Positions 43,743 to 52,471 of a DNA stretch of 64,000 nt are shown piece after piece; position 1 is the first letter of the stretch; every line of letters begins with the position of its first letter. Position numbers and translations under genes: made by a program. The notes under the pieces were generated by a model. It searched no databases, was not told where the DNA came from, and worked only from the letters and a program-made list of their open reading frames with translations. This stretch comes from Chengkuizengella sediminis. Lineage in GTDB: Bacteria > Bacillota > Bacilli > Paenibacillales > KCTC-33759. The DNA lies in contig NZ_SIJC01000002.1 in the NCBI RefSeq assembly GCF_010078385.1, positions 248,001 through 312,000 on the forward strand, in the 5' to 3' direction.

Positions 43743-44534
43743 ATGGACGATCAAGATTTAACTCTTATGTTCAAAGCACTTGGTCATCCTATTCGAAGGG
43801 ATATTCTTGATTTACTGAAAAGTAAACCAAAAACAACAAGTGAATTAACAGTGCATTTTAAAAATGTAAGCAGATATGCGGTAATGAAACATTTAAATAT
43901 ATTGGAGCAAGCAAACCTTTTGTTAGTTAGAAGAGAAGGACGAACAAGAGTAAACTATATCAATATTGTTCCACTGCATCAAATGTTGGATCGTTGGTCC
44001 ACTCGTTACCAATCAAATTTTGCAAGTTCAATCGTCTCTTTAAAAACAAAAATTGAAGGGAGTAACAATGATATGGGTTTGGTACATGATAGTTTTCAAA
44101 TTGAACAAGAAATCATGATTGAAGCTAGCCGTGAAAAAGTGTATGAGGCAATGACAAAGGGGATAAATGACTGGTGGTCATATCGTCTTTGTGGAGAAGG
44201 ATCAACACTGACATTTGACCCTAAGGTTGATGGAAAATTTTTAGAATTTAATGAAAATGGGAAAGCCGCGCTATGGGGTACTGTAATTAAGATTAATCCA
44301 CCTGAAGAAATTCGTTTGAGTGGATTATTAGGAATGGAAGGTGCAGTAAACAGTGCTTATTCCTTTAAATTAGAAGAGAAGGGTTCATCAACTGTATTGA
44401 AACTTTCTCATCACGCGGTTGGATTAATGAATCCTGATTGGCAGAAGTCTCACAATGAAGGATGGAAAGAACTTCTTGGAGAGTTTCTGAAAAACTATGT
44501 AGAGAAAAAGGAAAAACCTAAACCACAAAAATAA
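43743..44534 (+). CDS. ArsR-type helix-turn-helix protein fused to an SRPBCC (AHSA1) domain
   Basis: 263 residues in two parts. Residues 1-90 are a winged helix of the ArsR family (MFKALGHPIRRDILDLLKSK, VSRYAVMKHLNILEQANLLL, VRREGRTRVNYI) without the metal-binding Cys motif. Residues 115-260 are a START-like AHSA1 domain (IEQEIMIEASREKVYEAMTK, EGWKELLGEFLKNYVEK) with a hydrophobic ligand pocket. Such regulators are thought to sense small hydrophobic molecules. AAGGAGGA is about 13 nt from the ATG, longer than usual. A strong terminator follows. Confidence 0.88.
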   Translation: MDDQDLTLMFKALGHPIRRDILDLLKSKPKTTSELTVHFKNVSRYAVMKHLNILEQANLLLVRREGRTRVNYINIVPLHQMLDRWSTRYQSNFASSIVSLKTKIEGSNNDMGLVHDSFQIEQEIMIEASREKVYEAMTKGINDWWSYRLCGEGSTLTFDPKVDGKFLEFNENGKAALWGTVIKINPPEEIRLSGLLGMEGAVNSAYSFKLEEKGSSTVLKLSHHAVGLMNPDWQKSHNEGWKELLGEFLKNYVEKKEKPKPQK

Positions 44535-44545
44535 TAACATCTCTG

Positions 44546-44589
44546 AAAAAAGTCACATTAAATTATGTTGTAATAGTGTGACTTTTTTT
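44546..44589 (+). terminator. Terminator after the ArsR-SRPBCC gene
   Basis: AAAAAAGTCACA (44546-44557) is perfectly complementary to TGTGACTTTTTT (44577-44588). The loop is 19 nt long. Confidence 0.88.
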
Positions 44590-44846
44590 GTGTTGGAAAG
44601 GAGACTTTATTCCGATACCACTTTTAAGGGATCCAATAAGGGCTTTAGTTCTATATCTTAAGTATTTATAAATATTCTTTATTTTAATGTATGTGCATTG
44701 GTCGAAAATTATAAAAAGAGGTGATAAATGAAGCACCACCTTCATATTATCACCTACATAAAAGGAAAAAAATGATTAGATTTATTTTAACATGATTAAT
44801 GGACTAAATCTACATATTTATACTAAAAAAATAATTTTTATTCAAT

Positions 44847-44910
44847 AATGTAATAACTGAGTAAACGATCTAATAAACATTGTTAATTCGGATATAGCAA
44901 TTATTACATT
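44847..44910. promoter_or_regulatory. Inverted repeat in a gene-free stretch
   Basis: AATGTAATAA (44847-44856) recurs inverted as TTATTACATT (44901-44910), 44 nt apart, shortly before a small membrane gene. The remainder of 44590-44974 is AT-rich and shows no gene. Confidence 0.3.
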
Positions 44911-44974
44911 ATAATTTAAGTGTAGTAAAATAAGGACTATAATTAAGTCAAATAAATGTTTGGTGGGGAGAGTC

Positions 44975-45409
44975 ATGGTTTTTAGGAGGCACTTATGCAA
45001 CATATTGTTCATTTTATTGTTTATACTAGTTATGCTTTACTTTTTTGAAGTAGACTTTAAAATAAGTTTAGCTATTGTTACTATACTTTTCTTTTTGTTA
45101 AAGAGTAGGAGTTATCGAATCAAGGGAAAAAAATTGAGTGAGTATTCTTTTTTTTTCTTCAAGGAATATGAAATTAATATTAATGATATAAAAGAAATCG
45201 AAATGATAACAATTATTAAAAATTTAAGAATTATTATTACCGTAAAAGGGCCTAGAGAAGATCGTTATAAATTAATCATGAAAAATGGTGATATATATGA
45301 GATACCTTCATATTACTACAATAAAAACAGGACGCTTGGTAGATATTTGAGTGAAGTCCATCAAATTAAGAAAAAAGAAATGGATAAGTATACTTTTTCA
45401 GCTAATTGA
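44975..45409 (+). CDS. Small membrane protein with a PH-like tail
   Basis: 144 residues. Two adjacent membrane helices (LCNILFILLFILVMLYFF and ISLAIVTILFFLLKS) are followed by a basic cytoplasmic domain of alternating strands (EYEININDIKEIEMITIIK, LRIIITVKGPREDRYKLIMK, DIYEIPSYY). The layout is that of bacterial PH-domain membrane proteins of unknown role; the family match is by pattern only. GGGGA at 44965-44969 fits the ATG at 44975 better than the one at 44960. The 220 nt after it, up to the riboswitch, hold nothing recognisable. Confidence 0.5.
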   Translation: MVFRRHLCNILFILLFILVMLYFFEVDFKISLAIVTILFFLLKSRSYRIKGKKLSEYSFFFFKEYEININDIKEIEMITIIKNLRIIITVKGPREDRYKLIMKNGDIYEIPSYYYNKNRTLGRYLSEVHQIKKKEMDKYTFSAN

Positions 45410-45634
45410 GAGTTAATATAACTTTTTCACGGACTTACAATTTATGAGGCGATCCAAATAAATTAAATATGATTTTTGTTATCAGACAAAAAAAAGAAAT
45501 TTATCACAATTATTCGAATATTATTGGTATACTAAAGATGAAGAGAAAAGCACTTTATTTTAAACATCTTGCATTTTTTCTCATTAAGTGGTAGTATTTT
45601 TATAGCAAGTGAGTTTTTTAAACTAAATAACATT

Positions 45635-45796
45635 TCCTTCGGGGTCGGGTGAAATTCCCAACCGGCGGTGATACTTTTTACGGAAATCGTAAAACAGTTC
45701 AGTCCGTGACCCGTGTTATTGAATTATTTCATATAACCGGTGGATCTGGTGCAACTCCAGAGCCGACAGTAAAGTCTGGATGGGAGAAGGAAGGCG
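45635..45796 (+). ncRNA. FMN riboswitch (RFN element)
   Basis: The conserved blocks are in order: TTCGGGGTCGGGTGAAATT, CCCAACCGGCGGTGAT, CAGTCCGTGACCCG, ACCGGTGGATCTGGTG, and AGTCTGGATGGGAGAAGGA. They form the six-helix junction that binds flavin mononucleotide. Bound FMN should favour the downstream terminator and switch off ribD-ribE-ribBA-ribH. The variable helix after CGGTGAT is short. Confidence 0.97.
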
Positions 45797-45998
45797 TTAA
45801 AGACTTTTAGGTTTAATTTATGAACCCTCAAATTTGTGTTCTATAAATCAACCTAAAAACGTTGTGAGGATTTGGTTTAAAGATGCTTTATATATGTGTC
45901 TTTATGTGCTTTTTTTCACAAAGGTAATGAGTTTATTTGTGCTTCATAGATTCACATATAAATTTATTAAAGTCATTATAGCTTTCATATACCATTTT

Positions 45999-46028
45999 AG
46001 CCCCTTTTATTTAAAAAGGGGCTTTTTG
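45999..46028 (+). terminator. Riboswitch-controlled terminator of the rib operon
   Basis: AGCCCCTTTT (45999-46008) is perfectly complementary to AAAAGGGGCT (46014-46023), followed by TTTTT. It lies 200 nt after the FMN riboswitch and 120 nt before ribD; the intervening AT-rich sequence must hold the antiterminator. Confidence 0.88.
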
Positions 46029-46147
46029 AATGTTTTATACCTGTAACGACACTTTATTAAATGTTTTTAAATGGGTCTCTGGAAAGCAATAGACAAAGTT
46101 ATGGAAATTTTGTTCTACTTTTTGGGGGATATGAAAGGTGGTATTTT

Positions 46148-47254
46148 TTGAATCAATTAAATGATGAAACTTATATGAAACTAGCTTTACAAATGGCTGA
46201 AACGACAAAGGGACAAACTGAATTAAACCCTGTAGTAGGTTGCGTCATTGTAAAGGAAGGCAGAGTGATCGGTATGGGAGCTCACTTAAAAATGGGTACA
46301 GCTCATGCTGAAGTACAGGCTTTGAACATGGCAGGGGAAGAAGCCGAAAACAGCACAGCATATGTAACACTTGAACCTTGCAGCCATTATGGTAAAACGC
46401 CCCCATGCGCTGAACGGTTAATACAAGAGAAGGTAAAACGTGTTGTCGTGGCATGTACAGATCCAAATCCACATGTGGCGGGAAGAGGAATTCAAAAATT
46501 AAGAAACGCTGGTATAGAGGTGGATGTTGGGTTATTAGAACAGGAAGCGATTCAATTAAATGAAATATTTAATAAATACATTATAAATAAAATGCCTTTT
46601 GTTACTTTAAAAACAGCATCCACGTTAGATGGTAAAATCGCTTCAAAAACAGGAGATAGTAAGTGGATTACCAATGAAAGTTCTCGTGAGTTTGTCCATA
46701 CGTTACGACATCAGCATCAAGCGATTATGGTGGGAGTAGAGACAGTGATAGCAGACGATCCATCCCTTACGACAAGGCTTTCTGTTGATGGAATACAACC
46801 GATTCGTATTATTGTGGATTCCAATTTAAGAACTCCACTTGATTCAAAAGTAATTCATGATCAAAACCATAAAACAATATTGTTATCAACAGAAAATGTT
46901 TCCTTAGATAAAATCAAACAATTTGAGGAGCTGGGTGTGGAAATCATTTTGTGTGGTTCAGATTTACAAGTAAACCTGACCTTGGCTATGCAGCAATTGT
47001 CTGAACAAGGAATTGGATCCATTTTATTAGAAGGCGGAGGACGTTTAAATGGAGCAATGTTAGAGGCAAAATTAATCGATAAATTCATATTATTTTATGC
47101 TCCAAAAATTATCGGTGGTGAAGAATCACCAACAAATTTTCTTTTTCCTGGATTTAAAAATATGAGTGATGCTATCGTTTTAGAAAACATACAGACTCAA
47201 TCCTTTGAAAATGATATATGTATTACAGGGTATCCTAATTATGGAGGTGACTAA
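46148..47254 (+). CDS. ribD: Bifunctional riboflavin deaminase/reductase RibD
   Basis: Second and third steps of riboflavin synthesis. 368 residues. The N-terminal deaminase domain has the zinc site HAEVQAL plus LEPCSHYGKTPPCAERL, and the C-terminal reductase domain has TLKTASTLDGKIASKTGDSK, VGVETVIADDPSLTTR and LLEGGGRLNGAML for NADPH and substrate. The TTG at 46148 with AAAGGTGG upstream starts the family-conserved MNQLNDETYMKLALQMAE; the frame extends to 46061 but that part is not family-like. Confidence 0.95.
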   Translation: MNQLNDETYMKLALQMAETTKGQTELNPVVGCVIVKEGRVIGMGAHLKMGTAHAEVQALNMAGEEAENSTAYVTLEPCSHYGKTPPCAERLIQEKVKRVVVACTDPNPHVAGRGIQKLRNAGIEVDVGLLEQEAIQLNEIFNKYIINKMPFVTLKTASTLDGKIASKTGDSKWITNESSREFVHTLRHQHQAIMVGVETVIADDPSLTTRLSVDGIQPIRIIVDSNLRTPLDSKVIHDQNHKTILLSTENVSLDKIKQFEELGVEIILCGSDLQVNLTLAMQQLSEQGIGSILLEGGGRLNGAMLEAKLIDKFILFYAPKIIGGEESPTNFLFPGFKNMSDAIVLENIQTQSFENDICITGYPNYGGD

Positions 47255-47259
47255 ACCAT

Positions 47260-47919
47260 ATGTTTACTGGAATTATAGAAGAAATTGGAACAATAAATAA
47301 TATTTCTAAGCAATCACAAAGCATGATTATTTCAATTAATAGCAAAAAAATGCTTGAAGATATCCACCTTGGGGATAGTATTTCTGTAAATGGAGTTTGT
47401 TTGACAGTGACTCAATTTGACTCTTCTTCTTTTACAATGGACGTGATGCCTGAAACTTTTAGAAAAACAAATTTATTTCAGTTATCCGCAGGTTCTCGTG
47501 TGAATCTTGAAAGAGCAATGGCAGCAAATGGCCGATTTGGGGGACACATTGTTCAAGGACATGTAGATAGTACAGGTGTGATTAAGAACAGGGAAAGTGA
47601 ACAGAATTCTGTAGTGTTTACGATAGAACCAGATCAACAGGATATTTTTAAATACGTTATCCCACAAGGATCCATTACACTTGATGGTATTAGTCTTACA
47701 TTGGTGAATGTTACAAATTCAACTTTTAGTGTATCGATTATTCCCCATACATTAGAACAGACGATTTTACAGCAGAAATCCACAGGAGATACGTTGAATA
47801 TAGAAGTGGATATCCTAGGAAAGTATATTCATCATTTGTTAAATGGAAATAAACAACAAAATAATCAAGGCAGCAATAACATTTCTAAACAGTTGCTTAT
47901 GGAGAATGGATTTATCTAA
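47260..47919 (+). CDS. ribE: Riboflavin synthase, alpha chain
   Basis: 219 residues; dismutates two 6,7-dimethyl-8-ribityllumazine molecules to riboflavin. Two tandem lumazine-binding beta-barrels are seen: MFTGIIEEIGTI to SVNGVCLTVT and FGGHIVQGHVDSTGVI to DGISLTLVNV. The ribosome binding site GGAGGTGA lies in the last codons of ribD, 5 nt before this start. The gap of 31 nt to ribBA has its own GGAGG. Confidence 0.96.
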   Translation: MFTGIIEEIGTINNISKQSQSMIISINSKKMLEDIHLGDSISVNGVCLTVTQFDSSSFTMDVMPETFRKTNLFQLSAGSRVNLERAMAANGRFGGHIVQGHVDSTGVIKNRESEQNSVVFTIEPDQQDIFKYVIPQGSITLDGISLTLVNVTNSTFSVSIIPHTLEQTILQQKSTGDTLNIEVDILGKYIHHLLNGNKQQNNQGSNNISKQLLMENGFI

Positions 47920-47950
47920 AAATTTGAAATTGAACAGGAGGATGTAAAAA

Positions 47951-49159
47951 ATGGGAGATCAAATCAAGTTAGATAAAATTGAAGAAGCTATATACGACTT
48001 AATGTTAGGTAAAGTCGTGATTGTAGTGGATGATGAAGATCGTGAAAATGAAGGAGATTTTATCGCTTTAGCTGATAAAGCAACACCTGAGGTCATCAAT
48101 TTTATGATTACCGAAGGAAGAGGGTTAGTCTGTGTACCGGTTACACAGGAAAGAGCGCAGAAGTTAGATTTACAACCAATGGTGGAACAAAACACGGATT
48201 TTCACGGAACTGCTTTTACAGTTTCTGTGGATCATACAGATACAACTACTGGGATTTCTGCACATGAAAGGTCAAGAACGATTAAAGCTATGATTGATCC
48301 TAAGGCAAAACCACAAGATTTCCGCAGACCGGGTCATATTTTCCCATTGGTTGCTAAAAATGGAGGGGTATTAAGAAGAGCAGGTCATACTGAAGCTTCC
48401 ATTGATTTAGCTCGTTTATGCGGATCATCACCAGCTGCTGTCATTTGTGAAGTGATTAAAGAAGATGGAACGATGGCTAGATTACCAGATTTGAAAAAGA
48501 TTTCAGAGAAATTTGACCTGAAATTAATTACTATTAAAGATCTTATTCGATATCGAAATGCTAAGGAACAGCTCGTAAATCGTGAGGTAGAAGTGAAAAT
48601 GCCAACTGATTTTGGTATGTTTAAAGCGATAGCCTATTCAAATCTTGTAGATCAAAAAGAGCATGTTGCACTTGTAAAGGGAAATATCGATAGTGATCAA
48701 CCTGTCATGGTTCGTGTTCATTCCGAGTGTTTAACTGGTGATGTATTTCATTCACACCGTTGTGATTGTGGTTCACAACTTGCTGCAGCATTAAAACAAA
48801 TTCATGAAGAAGGTTCAGGGATTCTTTTGTATATGAGACAAGAAGGTCGTGGCATTGGGTTAATAAACAAATTAAAAGCGTACGAACTACAGGAACAAGG
48901 TTTAGATACAGTGGATGCAAATCTGAAATTGGGTTTTGCTCCTGATTTAAGAGACTATGGAATAGGGGCACAGATTTTAAAGGATCTTGGTGTGAGAAAA
49001 ATACGCTTATTAACAAACAATCCAAGAAAAATCACAGGTTTAGAAGGATATGGGATGGAAGTTGTCGAACGTATTCCTTTACAAATAGAAGAAAATGAGG
49101 ATAATACTAATTATCTGCATACAAAGCAAAGTAAATTAGGGCACTTATTAAAATTCTAA
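47951..49159 (+). CDS. ribBA: Bifunctional DHBP synthase / GTP cyclohydrolase II
   Basis: 402 residues. The N-terminal domain makes 3,4-dihydroxy-2-butanone-4-phosphate from ribulose-5-phosphate ([45 protein letters not shown]). The C-terminal domain opens GTP, with the zinc site [19 protein letters not shown] and [20 protein letters not shown]. This enzyme supplies both branches of the riboflavin pathway, so the operon is complete with ribH. AGGAGGATG precedes the ATG. Confidence 0.97.
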   Translation: MGDQIKLDKIEEAIYDLMLGKVVIVVDDEDRENEGDFIALADKATPEVINFMITEGRGLVCVPVTQERAQKLDLQPMVEQNTDFHGTAFTVSVDHTDTTTGISAHERSRTIKAMIDPKAKPQDFRRPGHIFPLVAKNGGVLRRAGHTEASIDLARLCGSSPAAVICEVIKEDGTMARLPDLKKISEKFDLKLITIKDLIRYRNAKEQLVNREVEVKMPTDFGMFKAIAYSNLVDQKEHVALVKGNIDSDQPVMVRVHSECLTGDVFHSHRCDCGSQLAAALKQIHEEGSGILLYMRQEGRGIGLINKLKAYELQEQGLDTVDANLKLGFAPDLRDYGIGAQILKDLGVRKIRLLTNNPRKITGLEGYGMEVVERIPLQIEENEDNTNYLHTKQSKLGHLLKF

Positions 49160-49260
49160 ATTTTTATAATTAAAAAATAGGTGTTCAAAAAATTCAGTTT
49201 TCAGCAATTAATAGAGGACTTTTGAATAACCTCTAAAAATAAAATCTAGGAGATGGGACA

Positions 49261-49731
49261 ATGGCACATATATATGAAGGACATTTAGTATCTGAAGGTT
49301 TAAAATATGGAATAGTAGTTGGACGGTTTAATGAATTCATTACCTCTAAATTATTATCTGGAGCGCTTGATGCTCTTAAAAGACACGGAGTAAAGGAGGA
49401 GGAAATTGAAGTTGCATGGGTTCCAGGCGCATTTGAAATTCCTCTTATTGCTCAAAAGATGGCACAAACGAATAAATATGACGCAGTAATAACGTTAGGT
49501 ACAGTTATTCGTGGGTCTACTCCACATTTTGATTATGTTTGTAGCGAGGTATCCAAAGGAGTTACTTCAATTAACTTAAAAACAGGTGTACCTACGATTT
49601 TTGGTGTGCTTACAACTGACTCAATTGAGCAAGCCGTAGAGAGAGCAGGAACAAAAGCAGGGAATAAAGGTTGGGAAGCTGCTGCAACAGCCATTGAAAT
49701 GGCTAACTTAAGTAAACAATTTGAAGGGTAA
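49261..49731 (+). CDS. ribH: 6,7-dimethyl-8-ribityllumazine synthase
   Basis: 156 residues; condenses the butanone phosphate with the pyrimidine to give the substrate of RibE, forming a 60-subunit shell in Bacillus. [55 protein letters not shown] (catalytic His) and [20 protein letters not shown] are all present. About 100 nt separates it from ribBA, including a weak AGGTGTTCAAAA/TTTTGAATAACCT stem. It is followed 8 nt on by scpA. Confidence 0.96.
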   Translation: MAHIYEGHLVSEGLKYGIVVGRFNEFITSKLLSGALDALKRHGVKEEEIEVAWVPGAFEIPLIAQKMAQTNKYDAVITLGTVIRGSTPHFDYVCSEVSKGVTSINLKTGVPTIFGVLTTDSIEQAVERAGTKAGNKGWEAAATAIEMANLSKQFEG

Positions 49732-49739
49732 GATAAATC

Positions 49740-50513
49740 TTGTCTGTACAATATAAATTAGAAAAATTTGAGGGTCCGCTTGACTTATTACTTCATTTAA
49801 TCGATAAATCTGAAATTGATATTTACGATATTCCTGTGAAGGAAATCACGGAGCAATATATGGAATATTTAAAACAGATGGAAAAATTTGAACTTGAAAT
49901 TACTAGTGAGTTTCTAGTGATGGCCGCAACTCTTTTATCGATAAAAAGCAAAATGCTGCTTCCGAAACCACCACCGATTGATTTGGAATTAGATGAGGAT
50001 GCTGAAGACCCACGTGAAGAATTAGTAAGAAAATTAATTGAATATAGAAAGTATAAAACGATTGCTGATCATTTAAGAAATCAAGAATTGGAACGAAGTT
50101 TAATATTCTCTAAAGAGCCTGATGATCTTAGCCATTTTATTTCCGATACAGTTGAAAACCCAGTTGAAGGTTTACATCTTGCTGATCTGATCATCGCATT
50201 TAGTAAAATCATTAAAAAAGTGGAAAAACGACAATCGGTTGCAAGCATTCGCAGAGATGAAATCTCTGTAAAGGATCGGATTCTTGAAATGATGGGTTAT
50301 TTTAAAAAACGTGAGAGTAAAGTTCTTTTTTCCACTTTATTTGAGAATGAATCAAGTAGAGAATTTATCATTGTTACATTTTTAGGTTTGTTAGAATTGA
50401 TGAAAATGAAAAAAATAATTAGTTATCAGCATAGTTCATTTGATGACATTGTCATCGAATACATAGATAAGGAGGAAGTGCATGAACTCAACACAAATGA
50501 AATCGATTATTGA
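49740..50513 (+). CDS. scpA: Segregation and condensation protein A
   Basis: 257 residues, the kleisin subunit of the SMC-ScpAB condensin that organises the chromosome. The N-terminal YKLEKFEGPLDLLLHLIDKS and DIYDIPVKEITEQYMEYLKQ contact SMC; the acidic middle and the C-terminal winged helix (LFENESSREFIIVTFLGLLE) complete the protein. It starts with TTG, preceded by AAGGGTAAG, only 8 nt after ribH, so it may share the rib transcript. It overlaps scpB by 32 nt. Confidence 0.96.
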   Translation: MSVQYKLEKFEGPLDLLLHLIDKSEIDIYDIPVKEITEQYMEYLKQMEKFELEITSEFLVMAATLLSIKSKMLLPKPPPIDLELDEDAEDPREELVRKLIEYRKYKTIADHLRNQELERSLIFSKEPDDLSHFISDTVENPVEGLHLADLIIAFSKIIKKVEKRQSVASIRRDEISVKDRILEMMGYFKKRESKVLFSTLFENESSREFIIVTFLGLLELMKMKKIISYQHSSFDDIVIEYIDKEEVHELNTNEIDY

Positions 50514-51081
50514 AGGTTTGTTATTTGTATCAGGGGATGAAGGCATCGATGTCAAACAAATTGTAAAAGTACTTGAGCAAGATGAAAAATTGATAATTGA
50601 TGTGTTGAAGAACATGAAGTCAGATTATGAAAAGAAAAAAAGAGGGATTCAGATCTTAGAGCTTGCGGGATCATATCAGTTTACTACTAGGTCTGAACAT
50701 GCTCCTTACTTTCAACGTTTGGCTCACTCTCCTTCAAGAGCGACATTATCTCAGGCGGCTTTAGAGACACTAGCTATTATTGCATACAAACAGCCAATCA
50801 CTAGAGTTGAAATAGAAGATATTCGTGGTGTGAAATCTGATCGTGCGATTCATACATTAGTTGTTAAAGGATTAGTCCAAGGAGTCGGTCGAGCGGAATC
50901 ATTAGGGAGACCCATATTGTACGGTACAACAAAACAATTTTTAGACTATTTTGGTATTAATAGTTTGAAAGATTTACCAGACCAAGACACTTTTGAAAAT
51001 CATGATAACTTAGAAGAAGAAACGAAAAAGTTACTTGAAAAAATGGGACTGCAGCAAATGACAATGAATGATTTGGAATAA
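50482..51081 (+). CDS. scpB: Segregation and condensation protein B
   Basis: 199 residues, two winged helices that bind the ScpA kleisin as a dimer. IIEGLLFVSGDEGIDVKQIV opens it, and SPSRATLSQAALETLAIIAY followed by KQPITRVEIEDIRGVKSDRA is the family signature, with GRAESLGRPILYGTT after it. The ATG at 50482 is inside scpA, with AAGGAGGAAG in front, indicating coupled translation. Confidence 0.96.
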   Translation: MNSTQMKSIIEGLLFVSGDEGIDVKQIVKVLEQDEKLIIDVLKNMKSDYEKKKRGIQILELAGSYQFTTRSEHAPYFQRLAHSPSRATLSQAALETLAIIAYKQPITRVEIEDIRGVKSDRAIHTLVVKGLVQGVGRAESLGRPILYGTTKQFLDYFGINSLKDLPDQDTFENHDNLEEETKKLLEKMGLQQMTMNDLE

Positions 51082-51095
51082 AAAAGTGCATTTAA

Positions 51096-51130
51096 GAACT
51101 CTAAACCATTAAAACGGTTTGGAGTTTTTT
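51096..51130 (+). terminator. Terminator after scpB
   Basis: AACTCTAAACC (51097-51107) pairs with GGTTTGGAGTT (51116-51126) with one G-T pair, followed by a T-run. Confidence 0.85.
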
Positions 51131-51224
51131 TAATTATTTCTTATGATGTATGATTTTTATTTGGAAAGATATACTAAACATATTAGATGTATTAAGATCC
51201 TTTTATGGGAGGTATACCTTAATT

Positions 51225-51899
51225 ATGTTATGGGTATGGGGGATATTATTCATACTGTTTGTTTTATTTTTATGGGTTATGATTAGCTTTATAAAAGTAA
51301 AAATTTCTTTAAAACGAATTCATAAAGATGACCGATTTTCTGTCGATCTATACTTATTTAAACGCTTATTTCATTATCAATATGAAATATCACTTGTTGA
51401 GTTTAGAAATGTTTTTGAAGGCGTAGAGTTAAAATCTAAAAGTTCAGAAACAGTGGCTAAATCAGAGTCAGTTGCTGAGTCACATATTACTCCAAAAAAT
51501 ATTTGGGATTATTTAAAACATGCAAAAGAATTAGTTACACATTTTGTTGGGTTTTCCAAATGGATATCTCAATCAATGACTTATTTTCACTGTACTCATT
51601 TAAAATGGAAAACAAGTATTGGTATTGGAGAAGCACCAGAAACTGCAATGTTAACTGGTTTGATTTGGGGTGTGAATAGTAATATCATTGGTTATTTTAT
51701 AAATAAAATCAAGATGAATGTCAGACCTCAATTAGAAGTTCATCCTTTATACAATAAAATAGATATTTATATTGAAGCTGAGTGTATACTTAAAATTCGT
51801 ATAGCACATGCTATCTATATTGCAATACATTTTATGATTCGTTTGCTTAAAGCAAAAGGAGGGTTCAAAACATGGAAGAACATCCTATCCAAGGGTTAA
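51225..51899 (+). CDS. DUF2953 membrane protein (YtfI-like)
   Basis: About 224 residues. An N-terminal membrane helix (MLWVWGILFILFVLFLWVM) is followed by a cytoplasmic domain with KISLKRIHKDDRFSVDLYLF, TSIGIGEAPETAMLTGLIWG and VRPQLEVHPLYNKIDIYIEA, the DUF2953 hallmarks. DUF2953 genes usually precede ytfJ in spore formers, which is the case here. The ATG at 51225 with GGAGG 12 nt upstream starts at the membrane helix; an alternative ATG lies at 51150. Role in sporulation is inferred only from context. Confidence 0.8.
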   Translation: MLWVWGILFILFVLFLWVMISFIKVKISLKRIHKDDRFSVDLYLFKRLFHYQYEISLVEFRNVFEGVELKSKSSETVAKSESVAESHITPKNIWDYLKHAKELVTHFVGFSKWISQSMTYFHCTHLKWKTSIGIGEAPETAMLTGLIWGVNSNIIGYFINKIKMNVRPQLEVHPLYNKIDIYIEAECILKIRIAHAIYIAIHFMIRLLKAKGGFKTWKNILSKG

Positions 51900-52318
51900 T
51901 GATAACTGCGATGGAGAATATAAAAGAAATGGTCGATGTAAATACCATTATTGGTGATCCAGTTGAAACACCAAGCGGTAGTATCATATTACCTGTTTCA
52001 AGAGTAGGATTTGGATTTGCAGCAGGGGGAAGTGAATTTGTTATACAAGGAGATGCAAATTCTGATGAATCCGAATCAAATTCAAAAATGCCTTTTGGTG
52101 GTGGGTCCGGAGGTGGAGTCTCCATTGTTCCAATTGCTTTTTTAGTTGTTGACAAAGCAGGGGTACAACTCGTTTCTTTGGATAATCAAACCCATTTACT
52201 TGAAAGAATTATTGATTCAACCCCTCATGTTATGGATAAAATTCAATCATTGTTTAAAAAAGATGATAATAAAGAAGAAATTAACGATCATTCACATGAA
52301 AAAGGACCAATGATGTAA
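51872..52318 (+). CDS. ytfJ: Sporulation protein YtfJ (GerW family)
   Basis: 148 residues. LMITAMENIKEMVDVNTIIG, ETPSGSIILPVSRVGFGFAA and GGGSGGGVSIVPIAFLVVDK are the GerW/YtfJ signatures. GerW (YtfJ) is a forespore protein needed for proper germination in Bacillus subtilis. GGAGGG at 51859-51864 supports the ATG, which lies inside the end of the DUF2953 gene, so the two are coupled. Confidence 0.93.
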   Translation: MEEHPIQGLMITAMENIKEMVDVNTIIGDPVETPSGSIILPVSRVGFGFAAGGSEFVIQGDANSDESESNSKMPFGGGSGGGVSIVPIAFLVVDKAGVQLVSLDNQTHLLERIIDSTPHVMDKIQSLFKKDDNKEEINDHSHEKGPMM

Positions 52319-52374
52319 AAGTATAGAAAAGAATGAGAAATCCTTCTTTCTAATATTCGTGATATTGGTCAAAA

Positions 52375-52415
52375 AGAACCTCCTAATTCACTTAATTAGT
52401 GATTTTGGAGGTTCT
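52375..52415. terminator. Bidirectional terminator between ytfJ and the convergent gene
   Basis: AGAACCTCC (52375-52383) is perfectly complementary to GGAGGTTCT (52407-52415), with an inner stem TCACT/AGTGA. Confidence 0.8.
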
Positions 52416-52471
52416 GTCACTATAAACACCTTTTCAAATTGAATTAAATGGTTTTGAAATTATTTTTAAGC

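Noticed and set aside
45834-46046. A 70-codon hydrophobic frame between the FMN riboswitch and ribD
   Set aside because: No ribosome binding site, and it covers the terminator stem. It is better explained as riboswitch expression platform.
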